From contig JAPFBL010001929.1 in NCBI GenBank assembly GCA_026182355.1, positions 744,501-808,500 on the forward strand: a stretch of DNA of 64,000 bases. The letters run 5' to 3'. Position 1 is the stretch's first letter. The number at the start of each line of letters is the position of its first letter. The notes beneath the pieces are model-generated. The model was not told where the DNA came from. It saw only the letters and a program-made list of their open reading frames with translations, and searched no databases. Of this stretch, positions 50,920-63,160 are shown one piece after another. The stretch comes from Hermatobates lingyangjiaoensis. Its lineage: Eukaryota > Arthropoda > Insecta > Hemiptera > Hermatobatidae. A program made the translations under genes and the position numbers.

Positions 50920-52490
50920 AGTTAAGGTCTAAGAAATTAACTTTCGACACATTTATAACTCAAACAGGATAACTATTCAAACAGGAAGGTATGAGCATGG
51001 TTACTTCGTTCTAGTGATACCAAGCAGGTTTCCAAATTTAGAAACTAGTGAGTCTAACTTATGTTATACTGAATAGTTTTATACAAATATTCATTTTAAG
51101 GGTAAAAAGAAATTATCAAAAAAATAGATTTATAATAATTTGAACATATCAACGATATAAAAAATATAATTTAAACTAAAAAAGTTAATAATATAAACTT
51201 TTTTATTTTGTTAAAAGTAAAATAAAATTATAACCTTCTCAACAGTAACTTTAAAAAACCAGAGAAGTATAGTTGATGGAGTGAATAAGCTTTCATTTAT
51301 TGAATTTTATATTTCCTTCCAAGTTAAGTTTTAAGAAGTAATTAGTTGAATGTGATTGGGTATGACAACTTATTTTTGCATGTAATCGTTGTATTCTAAA
51401 ACAAGAGTATTTACTGGTGATTTTTAGATGTATATTGCTAAGTCACCAAGTTTAGGTTAACATTTGTTTAAAATAACTGGAGAACAGTTATCAAAATTTT
51501 ATCCTAATGTACAAATACTTTCATTTTTAGCTGTAAATCTTTAAATATTAAATGTGATTAAGTGCCTATTAATAATATATTCCCTATTTGCCTACTTTTT
51601 TTTTGGGCATGGCGTAATTCCCATAATAACCTAACCCAGAAACTATAAACAATGTTAAACATAACACAACTAGTTAAATGGTGTAAAAACTGATTTATTA
51701 CCTTAACAAACTTTCAGCCATTCATTGGCCATCTTGAGGATTAAATTTATTAACAATTTGGGTCTAATAGTTTAAAAAAAATAAAAAATGAGCAGCTATC
51801 AAAGAGTTTAGAGAAAATTTAGGATTAAAGAAATAGTTATGAATAAAAGTTAGCAGGTTCCAGCAAGTAGCAAATGCAAGGTTGTTCAACTCATAGATAT
51901 TTTAACTCAACTCAACTTTTTTAATATTTGTAATTGTTGAGACATAATACTCAAATTTAATTGAACTATGAAAGTTAATCTTTTTAATATCATTTAACAC
52001 TTTTATGGTTTTTATAATAGTTGAATTGGATTTAATTAAATAAATAAATGCTTTAACACAATTCTTTTTCATAAAATAGTTTATCTATAATTTAAATTGA
52101 GTTGTTTGTCGTCTTTGTATCGTCCGTCCTGCAAATTGTCTAAATGATGTACAATTTAAAGGGCAGAGATCTCATTTTAGTGTAAATAATTATCAAAAAA
52201 ATAGTTATTTATTTTTTAAGAGAGTGCTAATATTTAAGAAGTGGCGTTTTGAGAACGTTTTTCAGACACACAAATGAACTGAAAGGTGTCATTTATAAAT
52301 AGTGATTAGCTTTTTATTGAGGAGTTTTCAGATTGTATTCCCATTTAATCAACGTGTAAAAGTTTTTACAAAAAGAAGAGGTTTAGAAAACATTTTTGCC
52401 AACAGACCACTTTAAAGAGAATCTGAAATACAAAGCCTAGTTAGTTAGAAATTTGATTGTTTTTAACTTTTATTGGAAAGTTTTTACCTG
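50920..52490. other. AT-rich intergenic DNA upstream of MRPS26
   Basis: MRPS26 promoter must lie at the left edge. A segment at 51080-51180 (TTCATTTTAAGGGTAAAAAG..TATAATAATTTGAACA) is a diverged copy of 50130-50190. Nothing else seen. Confidence 0.4.
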
Positions 52491-52494
52491 TGTG

Positions 52495-53130
52495 TCATCT
52501 AATTATCCCCCTTTCCACCTTGTTGGGGTGGGGGTAGGGCCTTAGCATGCCTGGTGGTTGTCCCTCATGGCATCAACTAAGAAAGGCACAACTGGGCGGA
52601 TGGTTAACACTGGACAGCATCCGAAGCTTGGAGTCCGCCCTTGCGACGCCTATTTTTTTCAAGACTTACTCTTTTGGGCAGGTTGTTTACCAGCGTTCGC
52701 ATGATCGCGTTCTGGCTTGAGGGAATACTCGTCTTTTCGGCGTTGTGCGGCTAGCACTTGTCCTTTTCAAGACTTCTTCCTCACTGTGGTAGCACAGCAG
52801 TGCTTATAGTTGTGTCTTTTAGATCCTGACTTCTTAGATAGGCACTCGCGGATGGATGATGGCACAACACACGGTCGTGTGGTTGTTTGAGAGCTGTGGG
52901 GTCATCTCCCACTAGCACCTGTCTTTCTTAACACTTTTCATCGCCGCTTGGTGGCAACTTTTTGCTATCAGACCTAAGGTTCATTTGGACATTACCGGTT
53001 AGTGCCGGTTATGGCAGACTTAGCCAGTCGCAATGTGGCTAGCGCTTGGATGCTTCTCCATCCTTCTCCCTCTACCTTTTCTTGTATCTCTTACTCTTAA
53101 CTTACTCATTCATTTCTATCTCAACTCCAT
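52495..53130. mobile_element. GC-richer element of unknown type
   Basis: Begins around CCACCTTGTTGGGGTGGGGG and ends in a C/T-rich tract (CTTCTCCCTCTACCTTTTCT) directly before the LINE 3' fragment. Composition differs sharply from its surroundings. Probably the continuation of an inserted element; no coding match. Confidence 0.4.
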
Positions 53131-53945
53131 ATTATTATTATTTGAGGGTGATTATAGTACTGCGTGTTAATTATTGTACTTCCCACCTTCTGTGCTAATG
53201 TACTCCAGCAGTTAGCTTCAACGCCTCCAAGAAGTTCAGCACTTTTGCTGAGTCCAGCGGTATAAGTTTTTCTATGGTTTTGTTGAGTGTCCCGTAACAC
53301 CTACTTCAGTGCAAAAAAGTTTCCTGACAGTCAGTCAGCAGGTGCAACGGTGTTTCTTCCTCTTCTTTCCAGAATCTGCGCAAACCATCATTGATAATGC
53401 CCATTCAGGCTCCCTACGTCTCGGGAGAAAGTGACGTCCTTTCTCCTTCTTCGGGTCCTTAGGTGCACTTGTGGAAGGTTGGCTCCCACTAGTTAGCGCT
53501 TTTAGACCCTCTGCGCTTCCGGAGGATGGTCTCCGGACTTCCTTCTCCTTAGTATCATACAGGGGAAAATTGCTGTATCTCTATCGGTGGTGTTTTGTCC
53601 GCTCCGGCAGAGCACCACAAATCGGAGTAAGGCTATTTTATTCAAGGGGGTCGCCTGATAACTTTGAGGCTCCGTTCGTAATATAGTAATTCCTGTATCA
53701 TCCATCCTTCGGCATGGGTCGCATAAAGCCTTGGATTGGGGCTGGGATATGAGTAGAGGATTTGGGAATTTGGAAGGATGTGAAACGAGGGTGGTCAGAC
53801 CCAGTCCCTGGTCAGATTCTCCTCCTCTTTCGTTTGTCCCTGCATATAACAGCTTAACAGTGTAACCTCGCGAAGGCCAATAGTAGGAGTTGAGTGCTAG
53901 AGGCTATTAGATCCGCATAATCACTCCATTACTACCCCAACTCTT
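53131..53945 (-). mobile_element. LINE 3' fragment with RNase-H-region zinc knuckle, copy 2
   Basis: Near-identical to 23950-24790 over most of its length (for example TGCTGACTGACTGTCAGGAA on the - strand, GGCTCCCACTAGTTAGCGCT on the + strand). Same (TAA)n 3' end (TATTATTATTATTTGAGGG). Confidence 0.72.
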
Positions 53946-54817
53946 TATTATCTGTAACTCTTCTTTTTTAAGTTTTACTTTACAACTGTAATTCTTGATG
54001 ATCGCTTTCATCAAGTAACCATCAGCCTTATAGAAACTAAAAGACTTATGTTTATAGCTTTTTGTTGAAATAGGTCGTGGAAACTTGCCTCCACAATGTC
54101 AACCTTGGACACTTAACGACAACTATCTCTTTTTCTCATTTGCGAGGATGAGGTTGGTTCCTAGTGACGAAACTTCATAGGGCTCCACGTTAAACACATC
54201 AACTTGTTCTTATTTATCATGGTATGGTCGAAAGGTTTGGGTACATGATTCATTCAAAACAGGTTATCTAATTATTCAATAGGATTCGATGAAGTACTTT
54301 AATTTCAATTAAAGTACTTTATTAGGTCCTTGTGTCTAGGACTTCATCTGAGAATGCACAGAGAACTGTATATCTTAATGGGAACGTTTTCTTTCAATTT
54401 TTTGAATAATTTTTTTCAAAATTTGTAATGGATTATTATAAAGATTTTTTCTAAAGTTATTTTTATTTAAAATTTTTAATTTCAATAGTTTGTTATGAAT
54501 TTTTTTACATATATTTTATTTGTTATAACTTTTACAGTTATAGGTGTAGATACAATTGAAAAAGTCATGCACACAGAATTCTTTACGATACCATTTACGA
54601 TACCATCTTTACTTTACGATAATATTTAATTTTATAAACTCCTTTTAGTTTATATTTTGTTTAAATTTTAGTTGTTTCTCCTTTATTCAATTTCAAAGTT
54701 TTTTTTTACATATTTTTGTTTGTATTGTAGATACGGGTTGACGAAAAACACTAATTGTTGGAAACAAGTTGTATGATGGAAGACTTTGTGCGTGGAAGAA
54801 GTATATATATATATATA

Positions 54818-55160
54818 TCCAACGTCCAAACCACAATGAGAAGGCTGAGGTCTTTGTCAGAGTCAAATCCCACAGTTGTGATTTGACTCTGACAAAGACC
54901 ACTGGTTACAATTGAAAGATCTTATTTTTTTTCTAATTTTTTATTGTGGTTTTGACGTTGATTGTTATTTCAGTGTTTATTGTGAAATAACAATCAATGA
55001 TCAAACCACAATAAGAAATGGAGGAAAAAAATACTAAGATCTTTCACTGTAACAAGCGGTCTTAGTCAGAGTAGTTGGGTTTTTGACTCTGACGAAAACC
55101 GCTTGTTATGGTTGAAAGATCTTAGTCTTTTTTTCCCATTTCTTATTGTAGCATGATCAT

Positions 55161-55165
<5 letters not shown>
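54818..55165. repeat. Two adjacent P1 palindromes between (TA)n runs
   Basis: 54825-54955 has short arms around AGTCAAATCCCACAGTTGTG; 54970-55160 has the longer form with TCAAACCACAATAAGAAATG and CGCTTGTTATGGTTGAAAGA. The arms carry indels. Confidence 0.72.
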
Positions 55166-55202
<37 letters not shown>

Positions 55203-55787
55203 CTACTTGGAGAAGAACAAGTCTGTCCATGACCAGATAAAACTCCAAAACCTGAGTACGAGGTAAGATGCTATGATTTACTCTTGTGAATTCAACTAAC
55301 CTCTATAGTGATAACAATATGTATGTATTCATATATATGTAATCTATTAAAGAAATATAATAGACACATTGAAAAATAAACTTGAAGTTATTTGGCATTG
55401 CTTGTAGAAGAATATAAATTAAATAAGGAAAACCAAATCTTGGTATAGTTTAGAGGGGAGAAAAAGTTCAAAAGTAATTAATGTCTTTTCGAATTCCTGT
55501 TTTTTATTTGTAATATTAGTAATGAACTTTCTGCTTTGAAAATTATTTAGAGGTGCTAGATAAATTATACTAAAAGTGTTTTATAGCTTTAAATTATAAA
55601 TCAATAATCTTTTTTTTTTAAAGAGTATCAGTCTTTAATCTTAAAGGATGATATGTACATATTTTTTATTGTAAATTTCTTTGGAATTATACTAAAGAGG
55701 AACGCTTAAGTTCAGTTATGCTTGTTTCCGTAAAGGGAGCCGTAAGACTGATTCTTTATGACGGGTAGTGGGGAATAAATTATAAAA

Positions 55788-56115
55788 AATCTGGAGTGGC
55801 TTACACTGAACTTTACTATAAGTAAACATAATATCAATCTTCTTGGGTATATAATATATAATGTCTCATTTAAGCATAATGTAAACATCTAAATGGTAGA
55901 TGTTTATTAGCCTTTCATTCCTGAGGTAGTGATTGATCCACTTATCAATATATAAGCTTATTTTTGTATATCACACCACTGATGCAAATAATCTCATTAG
56001 TATAACTACAGCAGTAATAACATTTTTGAAAAGTCAAAGTGAAAATTTCTTGATACGAAATAATCTCCTACAAGAGAACATGACTTTTCTTCAAATAGCC
56101 AGTGGATTTCTTACA
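55788..56115 (+). repeat. Dispersed repeat X, copy 3
   Basis: CTGGAGTGGCTTACACTGAA...ACAAGAGAACATGACTTTTC closely follows 540-860, with a 10-base deletion near 55930. Confidence 0.75.
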
Positions 56116-56169
56116 TTGTTTACTTGACCTCCTTCTGAATTGGATATTTAAGTGAAATATTCAAATTTA

Positions 56170-57448
56170 AAACAAGAAAATAATCTATTTTCTTTAAAAC
56201 ATATCGAAGAAAAAATGTTGTTTTAAGATAATTTATAATTAAGGTTGTACCATAATTACATTTATTAATCTTCAAATGAAAGGTTTCAATTTTGAATTAT
56301 GTTTTATATTTTTGGTCTTTTATAGAATTATTATACTGGGAAATTTATGTCTTCTTAGTATTTAATAAAATCATTTTCCTTCCCCTATGTCAGAAATCAT
56401 ATATACCAATTTTCTCTGAGTGAAAATTATCTTTTTTCCTGCGTCTTGTACTCTATTATAAGTTTGCTATGAATGTATATTGAGAAAAAATATTTTAGTA
56501 ATTAGCCACTTTACATACTCAAGTCAAAGTCTAAACCAGCTATTTAGTATAATTTAAAACTTTTATAGTTGGGAGCTTTTAATTTTTGAAAATAATAAAT
56601 ATGAACTATTAGACTGATATTAAGTTTTGCTCAAGAATGCAATATATAGATTTATTAATGCATTTTATGAGCCAAATCCATTATACCATGGAAGACAAAG
56701 GAAATTTATTTATGTTTATTGCCGGTGATTTTTTTACACGTAAAAATATTATTCTTCTTATACCTCATGTAAGTCAATGAGTTATATACATTTTTCCATT
56801 ATTAACATCAATTTTATTTCAGTGGATTCACTCAAAAACTTGTAAGTCAATGTAAACAATGTAAAAAAATATCAAAAATTCGACAAGTATTGCAGGTGAT
56901 CCCTTAGTCTAGGATAAACAAACAGTTGTTATAGCTTTATTGCCATTTTCCGTGCTTGAAATTTCATGCATTTTTTTTTTATAAATTGCTAATTTTTTTT
57001 TCTATTTTAGGTCAAAGTTTCACGATTTTTTAATGAGTTGTTTAGTGTTAAAAAAACATTTAATGAAAACAGAAATCGTACTTTAACGGCCCTTTGGCGA
57101 GTGTAATTTTGAAGAAAATTATCTCTACTCATTCTCCACATAGTGTACTATCTTTAGGCATAGTTTCATTTTGATCCGTCAATCTGTATGACTTGTATCA
57201 CTCTCACAAGCTTTGAGATTGAATTATAAGTCAAAATTTTTACATTTTATTGAAAAAAAAAATGTTTTCCGTTTTTTAAAATTCTGAATATATTTTTTGT
57301 TTATTGCATTTGTAACCTCAAAGATAATGCAAAATTTCAAAACTCTAGAGTTCGTAGTTTAGGAGAAAAACATGTTTTCTAAAATCCGGTTTTTGGCAAA
57401 AAAAGTGACTTTCCCGTCATACAAAATTCTTCTCAAACAATAGGGATC
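56170..57448. other. AT-rich intergenic DNA
   Basis: No gene or repeat family recognised. Confidence 0.4.
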
Positions 57449-57456
57449 ATCTACAC

Positions 57457-57745
57457 CAGGGCTTCTTAAACTGTGGGTCGCGACCCCCAGGGGGGTCGCG
57501 AGACTACTGAAAGGGGGTCGCAAAGATCTGATGCTTTGATACTGATACTGATACTGATATAATTATATATATGTGAAATGAATGGGTACGTATTCTTTAA
57601 TCCTTATTTTATTTACATTGTAAAATAGTGCGATATTACATCTACATCTACGGTTAATATATATTTCATTATATGGAGGAGGGGGTCGTTTAAAATTTCC
57701 TAAGCTTGAAGGGGGTCGCAATATAAAAAAGTTTAAGAAGCTCTG
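57457..57745. mobile_element. hAT MITE with perfect 8-bp target duplication
   Basis: Left end CAGGGCTTCTTAAACTGTGG, right end complement GTTTAAGAAGCTCTG; both sub-ends carry GGGGGTCGC. ATCTACAC flanks it exactly at 57449-57456 and 57746-57753. 289 bases, non-coding. Confidence 0.93.
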
Positions 57746-58004
57746 ATCTACACTATGGGGCCCATTTTTGTCTAACATACTCACCCACCTACCCACACAT
57801 AGACGTCATCGCAAAAACATCATAAAACGGCTTTTGAGACCTCAAAACTTATAATTCCATCAAAATCTCGAGATTGAATTTTTTCACGATCTCTATACTT
57901 TACTTATAGTAAAGCAAAAAATTGTTTACATGGTGTTTTTTTTTTATTATTTAAACCGATTCTCTAGCGGTTTAAAAGCGTCAGCTCTTTACGGTCTTTT
58001 TGTT

Positions 58005-58256
58005 TGATCGGTGATTCTACATTGGGAGTCCGAAATTTTGCCTAACTCAGGTGTATTTAGAGTAGGGATCTTTAACGAGTACCTGACATCGCACAGGCTA
58101 AAGGACTGACGGCTTAACGTCCTCTCTCAGAGGGAAGACGTACTCAGATTTATTCACCATTCGCGTGAATAAATGAAGGGGTAAGGTGGGTATCGTACCC
58201 TAGACCTTCCAGTTCAGAGCCGAGTACGTTAACCACCGAGCTAACCTGGATCTCTA
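58005..58256 (-). mobile_element. tRNA-derived SINE, copy 3
   Basis: On the - strand: CCAGGTTAGCTCGGTGGTTA (A box), then GGTCTAGGGTACGATACCCA (B box), TAAATCTGAGTACGTCTTCC and a body ending in CTCGTTAAAGATCCCTACTC and TTAGGCAAAATTTCGGACTC. The cleanest copy in the window. Confidence 0.8.
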
Positions 58257-58990
58257 ACATTGGTGTTTAGTTGAACGAAGTTAATTTGTTGCGAGGGTCT
58301 TGAGAGGGCAGGTGGTGGCGAGAGAAATCAGGTTTTGAGAGACAAGGCGGGTGTCGCCAGTCTAATCGTCTGTAGGTGCCACAGCCACTCTCCCCAGTGC
58401 TTTAACCAAAGTGCACCTAGATAGCACGTGTCTCTCCTTACCACAATTGGACACCGTCGTCCCATCACCAGCACCCCATTCCCCCGACTTCCTTATCTAT
58501 TCCTCCTTCCCCTTTTGACAAATCGTCTCGAAAAGATGTCTCGACTGAACGGAAATTAGTGTGTTTTTGGTTGATGACATCTAAGTGTGATTGTGGCCAG
58601 GTGTCTTGGAGGCCTTTCCACTTAGCATGTCTGCTAGCTGGCATTCGCTCTTCTACCTGCCGCAATAAAAACACTAATTTCACGCAAACAGGAAACGAAA
58701 CCTTATCTACCCCATGATCATCAGTTAGCAAGAAAACAACTCCCAAGTATTGCACACTTTTCAAATATCAGTTTCATACTTTACAGAAGACGTTTCTTAG
58801 TTTTTTACCCGTTGACCACATATAAGTCACATTTTTAAGTACCAACTTATCAGTTTTGTTTTTGCAAAAGAGCAAATATTCTAAGGTTCTGCATCTCTAG
58901 TATGCTCTACACGAATTAGCTTTCTCAAGAAACGATTATACCTTCCATCATTTAAATAAAAATTTTGAAATTTTTTAAGTGTAGTGTTGA
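58257..58990. other. Mixed-composition DNA with an unassigned - strand open frame
   Basis: A 99-codon - strand frame (58764-58465) shows no recognisable domain; the region is GC-richer than its flanks and may be an inserted element. Confidence 0.25.
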
Positions 58991-59004
58991 AGTACCATTT
59001 CCAT

Positions 59005-59062
59005 TTAGATCACTGTAGTTAAGCAACATTGGGTGCGGCTAATACCTGGATGGGTGACATAA
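59005..59062 (+). pseudogene. 5S rRNA-like fragment
   Basis: GATCACTGTAGTTAAGCAAC, ATTGGGTGCGGCTAATACCT and GGATGGGTGAC match the inner half of eukaryotic 5S rRNA, including its internal promoter elements. Both ends of the gene are missing. Confidence 0.8.
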
Positions 59063-59222
59063 CCTACTGTTAATAAATGAATATCAATGCTGCTGAATCA
59101 TTAAATGACCCACACTTCTGCTCTTTGCAAATAGCAAAACGGCATCAAACCAATAAATATTGACCTTAGGTGAAAAAAAGTTCATTAATTGAAAGTTATT
59201 CTACTGATATATGCTTAAAATG

Positions 59223-59500
59223 GAGGCAAGGGTAGCTCAGTGTCTTGCGTTCTCACCTCTGGACTCGTGTATCCAGGGTTTCAATTCTCACTTCGATGAT
59301 AAAATCTGAGTACTTGGTCCCTCGGAGAGGATGCTATGCTGTTGGTCCCGAACCTGTACAACATCACGTACTCGGCAAAGATACCTACTTTAAATACATT
59401 TGAGTTAGGTAAAATTTAGGACTCCTTATGTATAACCAGCCCGGTAATACGGCTTTCCCATTGCTACTCGTAAAATAGGTGCCAAATGATAAAAGAGCCA
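59223..59500 (+). mobile_element. tRNA-derived SINE, copy 4 (forward)
   Basis: AAGGGTAGCTCAGTGTCTTG (A box), CCAGGGTTTCAATTCTCA (B box), AAAATCTGAGTACTTGGTCC, then CTCGGCAAAGATACCTACTT and GTTAGGTAAAATTTAGGACT; the only full copy on the + strand. Confidence 0.75.
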
Positions 59501-60204
59501 CGCTATCCTCCCCTAGAACAGCACTAAAATGTGAAACGCCTATAAGTGTGAATACTGGAAAACGAGAAAGATATATGCTCAAACTAAATAAAAAAAAGTG
59601 TGTACATTTTTCTACGCACTAGGTTTCTTAATTTAACAATCTTATAACTACTCAGTTCTTTATTTTAAGCTTTTATAAAGACCAAATTATGACCAAAATT
59701 TAGTTATATTAGAATTATACAAGTCTTGATCGAAGATCAAGAATAAATTATTGTTTTATTGTGATTAAATGAGAAAAACTGATCAAATAGAATTCAGTAT
59801 AAAACATCACAAAACTAAAAGTGTGATATGGTCTTGACTCCATAGTGTTCGGTTTCTTCTTTTTTCTTCGTAGTAGAACGTATTTGCAATTTATTCCTAT
59901 CAGTTTCAAGTTATTTTTTTTTGGAACTAGATCTTTCAACTAGATTGTTTTAGTCCATTTCTTCTAAAGCTCACACATATAAACTTTCACATTAGTGATA
60001 TTTTAGGGTAGAAAATCATTAATTGAATTGATTTCAAAATATCGCTAAACTGATATTTTGTTTGAATCACCGATCGAGAAAGTGATTCAATCGTTATTTG
60101 TCACCTAGTTTAGTAATAAGTAAACCAAATGAGAGGGTTTTTAATTCTACAGCAAGATTTTTACATTTTACCTGCAGTTTTCTCAAGTTTAAATATAGTA
60201 GAGA

Positions 60205-60360
60205 TACAGGCTCGGTGCAGACAGCTTAACGCCTTTTTCTGAGTGATGACGTGCTAGAGATTTTTCCTTCTCCGGCATAAAGAATTTAGATTTACTGCCA
60301 AGATTCAACCACTAATCTTCAGGATAAAAAGCAAGGCACACTATCTATTAAACCCTCATG
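60205..60360 (-). mobile_element. SINE fragment, head part
   Basis: CGGTGCAGACAGCTTAACGC...GAGTGATGACGTGCTAGAGA followed by an AAGATTCAACCACTAATCTT-type B-box complement. Confidence 0.5.
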
Positions 60361-60754
60361 TGCACAATTTATGCTCCTCAGAACTGTTATTATTACCTTT
60401 TAATAGCATCTTCATGTATTGGCATAAAGAATAGTTTCCAACCAAACAATATAAAAATCTTTACAAATTACAACAGCAATAATTGGTATTGGCATTACAG
60501 TGCAAGGCTGCAGGAAAGTTGATATAATAATACCGTAAGGTACCATTTTTAGAAGGTTATCATCATCTGTTATAGTACCTTAACTAGTTGACCCGGAAAA
60601 CTTCGTACCGTATAACAGTCAGTGAATGTCGCATTAACTTTAGCTAAACTTAATGTGGTATTTCATTATTAGCGTTATAGCTATCCCCACAGACATTGTA
60701 CTCCCTTACCTATAATATAATCAAATTGAACAGGAATAAAAAATAAAATAAATC

Positions 60755-60815
60755 TGGAGTGGCCTACATTGAACTTTATTATAAGCAAACACAATATGAA
60801 ACTCATTATCAACCA
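60755..60815 (+). repeat. Dispersed repeat X, head fragment
   Basis: TCTGGAGTGGCCTACATTGA then ACTTTATTATAAGCAAACAC, about 55 bases. Confidence 0.55.
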
Positions 60816-61424
60816 ACTGATGTTTTGTTTCATCAGTTAAACACTTTGTTCTACAACCATACATCACACCATGGAATGCATCAGAAAATATATGTTTGGG
60901 GTTAAATTTTTACATTTAAGAATTTTATTTTTCTAACATATCATGTTAACTCATTAGCACAATTTAAATTTTTGTAATGAATTTCTAAAAAAAAACAATT
61001 TTATTTCATTATTGGTAATTGATTGGTACTTCGGCCCCACTTGGTTGCACTTCGACCACTCTCGTTTTACTTATCGTCTTACCAATGTAAACATTGGTCA
61101 CACTCGGGTGTGACACACGTAAGTAGGTAGTTACTAACGTAATTCTTTTTTTTTTGAATTGAATGAAACACGGGCAACAGTTCTAGACACTGATCTGAGT
61201 GGTCGTAGTCTGACATCCGATCAAACAAAAATACTGTAAGGACTGACGTTTTTAATCCGCAAGAGGGTCAGTTTCTTTTCTATCTATCTACTACCATAAT
61301 TTATATAGGATGTATTGTCATGAAGAAGGGATACTAACTTAAATCTGTAAAAATCGGGACTTATCACAATACTACAGTGTATAAAGTCGATGGATCAATA
61401 AGACGATAGTGTAGTATTCTGTAA

Positions 61425-61700
61425 TGTGGAGGCAGTGCCAATTCAGCACAGTGCCAATGCAGTGCCTAACAGCAGGTGGCACAGAATAGCTGGCAGTAAA
61501 GGCAGTTTGTCACAGTACCGGTGCAGTTCAGAACAGTACTGGTGCAGTGCCTAACAGGGGGTATCACAGAAGAGCTGGCAGTAAAGGCAGTTCGGAACAG
61601 TACCGGTGCAGTTCCTAACAGCAGGTGTCACAGGAGAGCCGGCAGCAAAGGCAGTTTGTCACAGTGCCGGTGCAGTGCCTAACAGCAGGTGGCACAAGAT
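61425..61700 (+). repeat. GC-rich minisatellite, unit about 70-75 bases
   Basis: Units built from CAGTGCCTAACAGCAGGTGG, CACAGA.GAGCTGGCAGTAAA and GGCAGTTTGTCACAGTACCG, about four copies, with the 10-base sub-motif CAGTnCCGGTGCAGT. Confidence 0.85.
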
Positions 61701-61890
61701 TGCCAGCAGTGCGAAGCTCGATCAAGATGTTACCGCCCCAGGCTGGGCCGCTTAGTGCCTTTATTTATAGGGTGTTGGTCCCGGCACCCGGTGGTTTACC
61801 GGCCCGATTTATGGCACCTCGCTCTTTATCTGCCCATCTCCGCTCACTCCTGCAGATTACAGGCCGGCTGACTCCCTATGCAAATCACAC
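61700..61890 (+). other. GC-rich segment after the minisatellite, LTR/promoter-like
   Basis: A TTTATTTATAGGG TATA-like element at about 61760 is followed by a GC-rich stretch. The overlapping open frames resemble nothing known. May be the promoter region of a terminal repeat. Confidence 0.25.
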
Positions 61891-62959
61891 CACCACGCAA
61901 TTCCTCCTTATAATTATCTCATATTTATTTCAACTCTCCTTTTAGTAGTTATAAATCATCCACATTTTTTTTTCTACTAATCTGCTCAGTCTTATAATAA
62001 AAATTAATAAATTTCAAACAACTTCTCCGTTCGTAACAAATTAGACACTCAGGGTCACCCGTATCTCAGATTTAAGCAACACGATTCCGCAGTTGCTAAT
62101 GGAAAACTTCTGAATATACCTAACGACGGTAACAAATCTGAAGAGATAATCTGCAGGCTGCTTGAAGTAAAGGGACGGTTACTTTAATGACATGCTTCTT
62201 GGGAAGAATCTTCTTGGTAAATGATCAAGCGTATTAGATTATGAAATTACATTTTCATAAAAGAACAGGTTAGTCAAGTTAAGGTGAGGCTTCCAGTTCA
62301 ACTTTTTTTTTTTAATTTTATTTCCCTGCCGAAGTATACTAAGTTATGCAATTTCTTTTAAGCTCTTTGCAAGCGTTTTCGTGTAACCCTATAAGGTGTC
62401 ACATATTAGTAGTGTGATCATATTATTAGCAGAACCTTCTGTTATACCCTCCAATCTTGAATCTATACCGATATGGAGATCTCTTGCATCTCATACACTG
62501 GAACTCCGGACTCTGTGTAACTCCTATTGAGAAGAGGTGTATCTGGAAATAGTTATGACCTATTTTTGGAAGCAAATGGTTTTATAATTTGTAGAATCAG
62601 CTGTTAAGACCTCAGTTGGACAAATTTCAAAATGGAAACTATAGATTTCCTCTCGTATTTGCACAACATATATAACTCGATATTAACTACTGTGTTGTAT
62701 CTAGAAGCCTCATCAACTCGTGTGAAAAAATAATGTATTTCCCAGTAACCTGAGAGATGGCTCAGGTAGGTTTTATTCTAAATCTAAAAAATATGGCTAC
62801 ATTACTACAAACTACCGTCTTAAAAACCTCCTCTTTAGCCTTGGTGAAGTCTGTAAAAGATGAAAATTGCAACGAGTCAAACATTTACTTCAGAAGTCAA
62901 AAATCGAAGACTTTTTTAATTCATAGAGAGAAGGCTGTTACATGATTTTGCATAAACCC

Positions 62960-63160
62960 CTAACCAAACATTAGCTTAGTTTCTGAACTAAAAGCAAGCT
63001 TTTGGCCCTCTTCAGTATAAATATTGTGTACAAACTGAAGAGTTTCAAGAGATGTATCCTCAAAAATGTGTTCGGTCCCATCCTTTATTTCCATTATATA
63101 CAATGTATAAAGCTTGTTAGTATATTTGTAATATATTAGTAGTGTATTTGTATACAGCAT
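62960..63160 (-). CDS. Unexplained ORF, possible exon or element fragment
   Basis: The second half (from MEIKDGTEHIFEDTSLETLQ) looks coding and is hydrophilic; the first half is low-complexity Tyr/Thr/Leu. Stop directly after LMFG. No family recognised and no neighbours to help. Confidence 0.22.
   Translation of the reverse strand: MLYTNTLLIYYKYTNKLYTLYIMEIKDGTEHIFEDTSLETLQFVHNIYTEEGQKLAFSSETKLMFG

Noticed and set aside
59223..59300. Functional tRNA gene
   Set aside because: A and B boxes are present but no cloverleaf closes, and the head is followed by the SINE body found in other copies.
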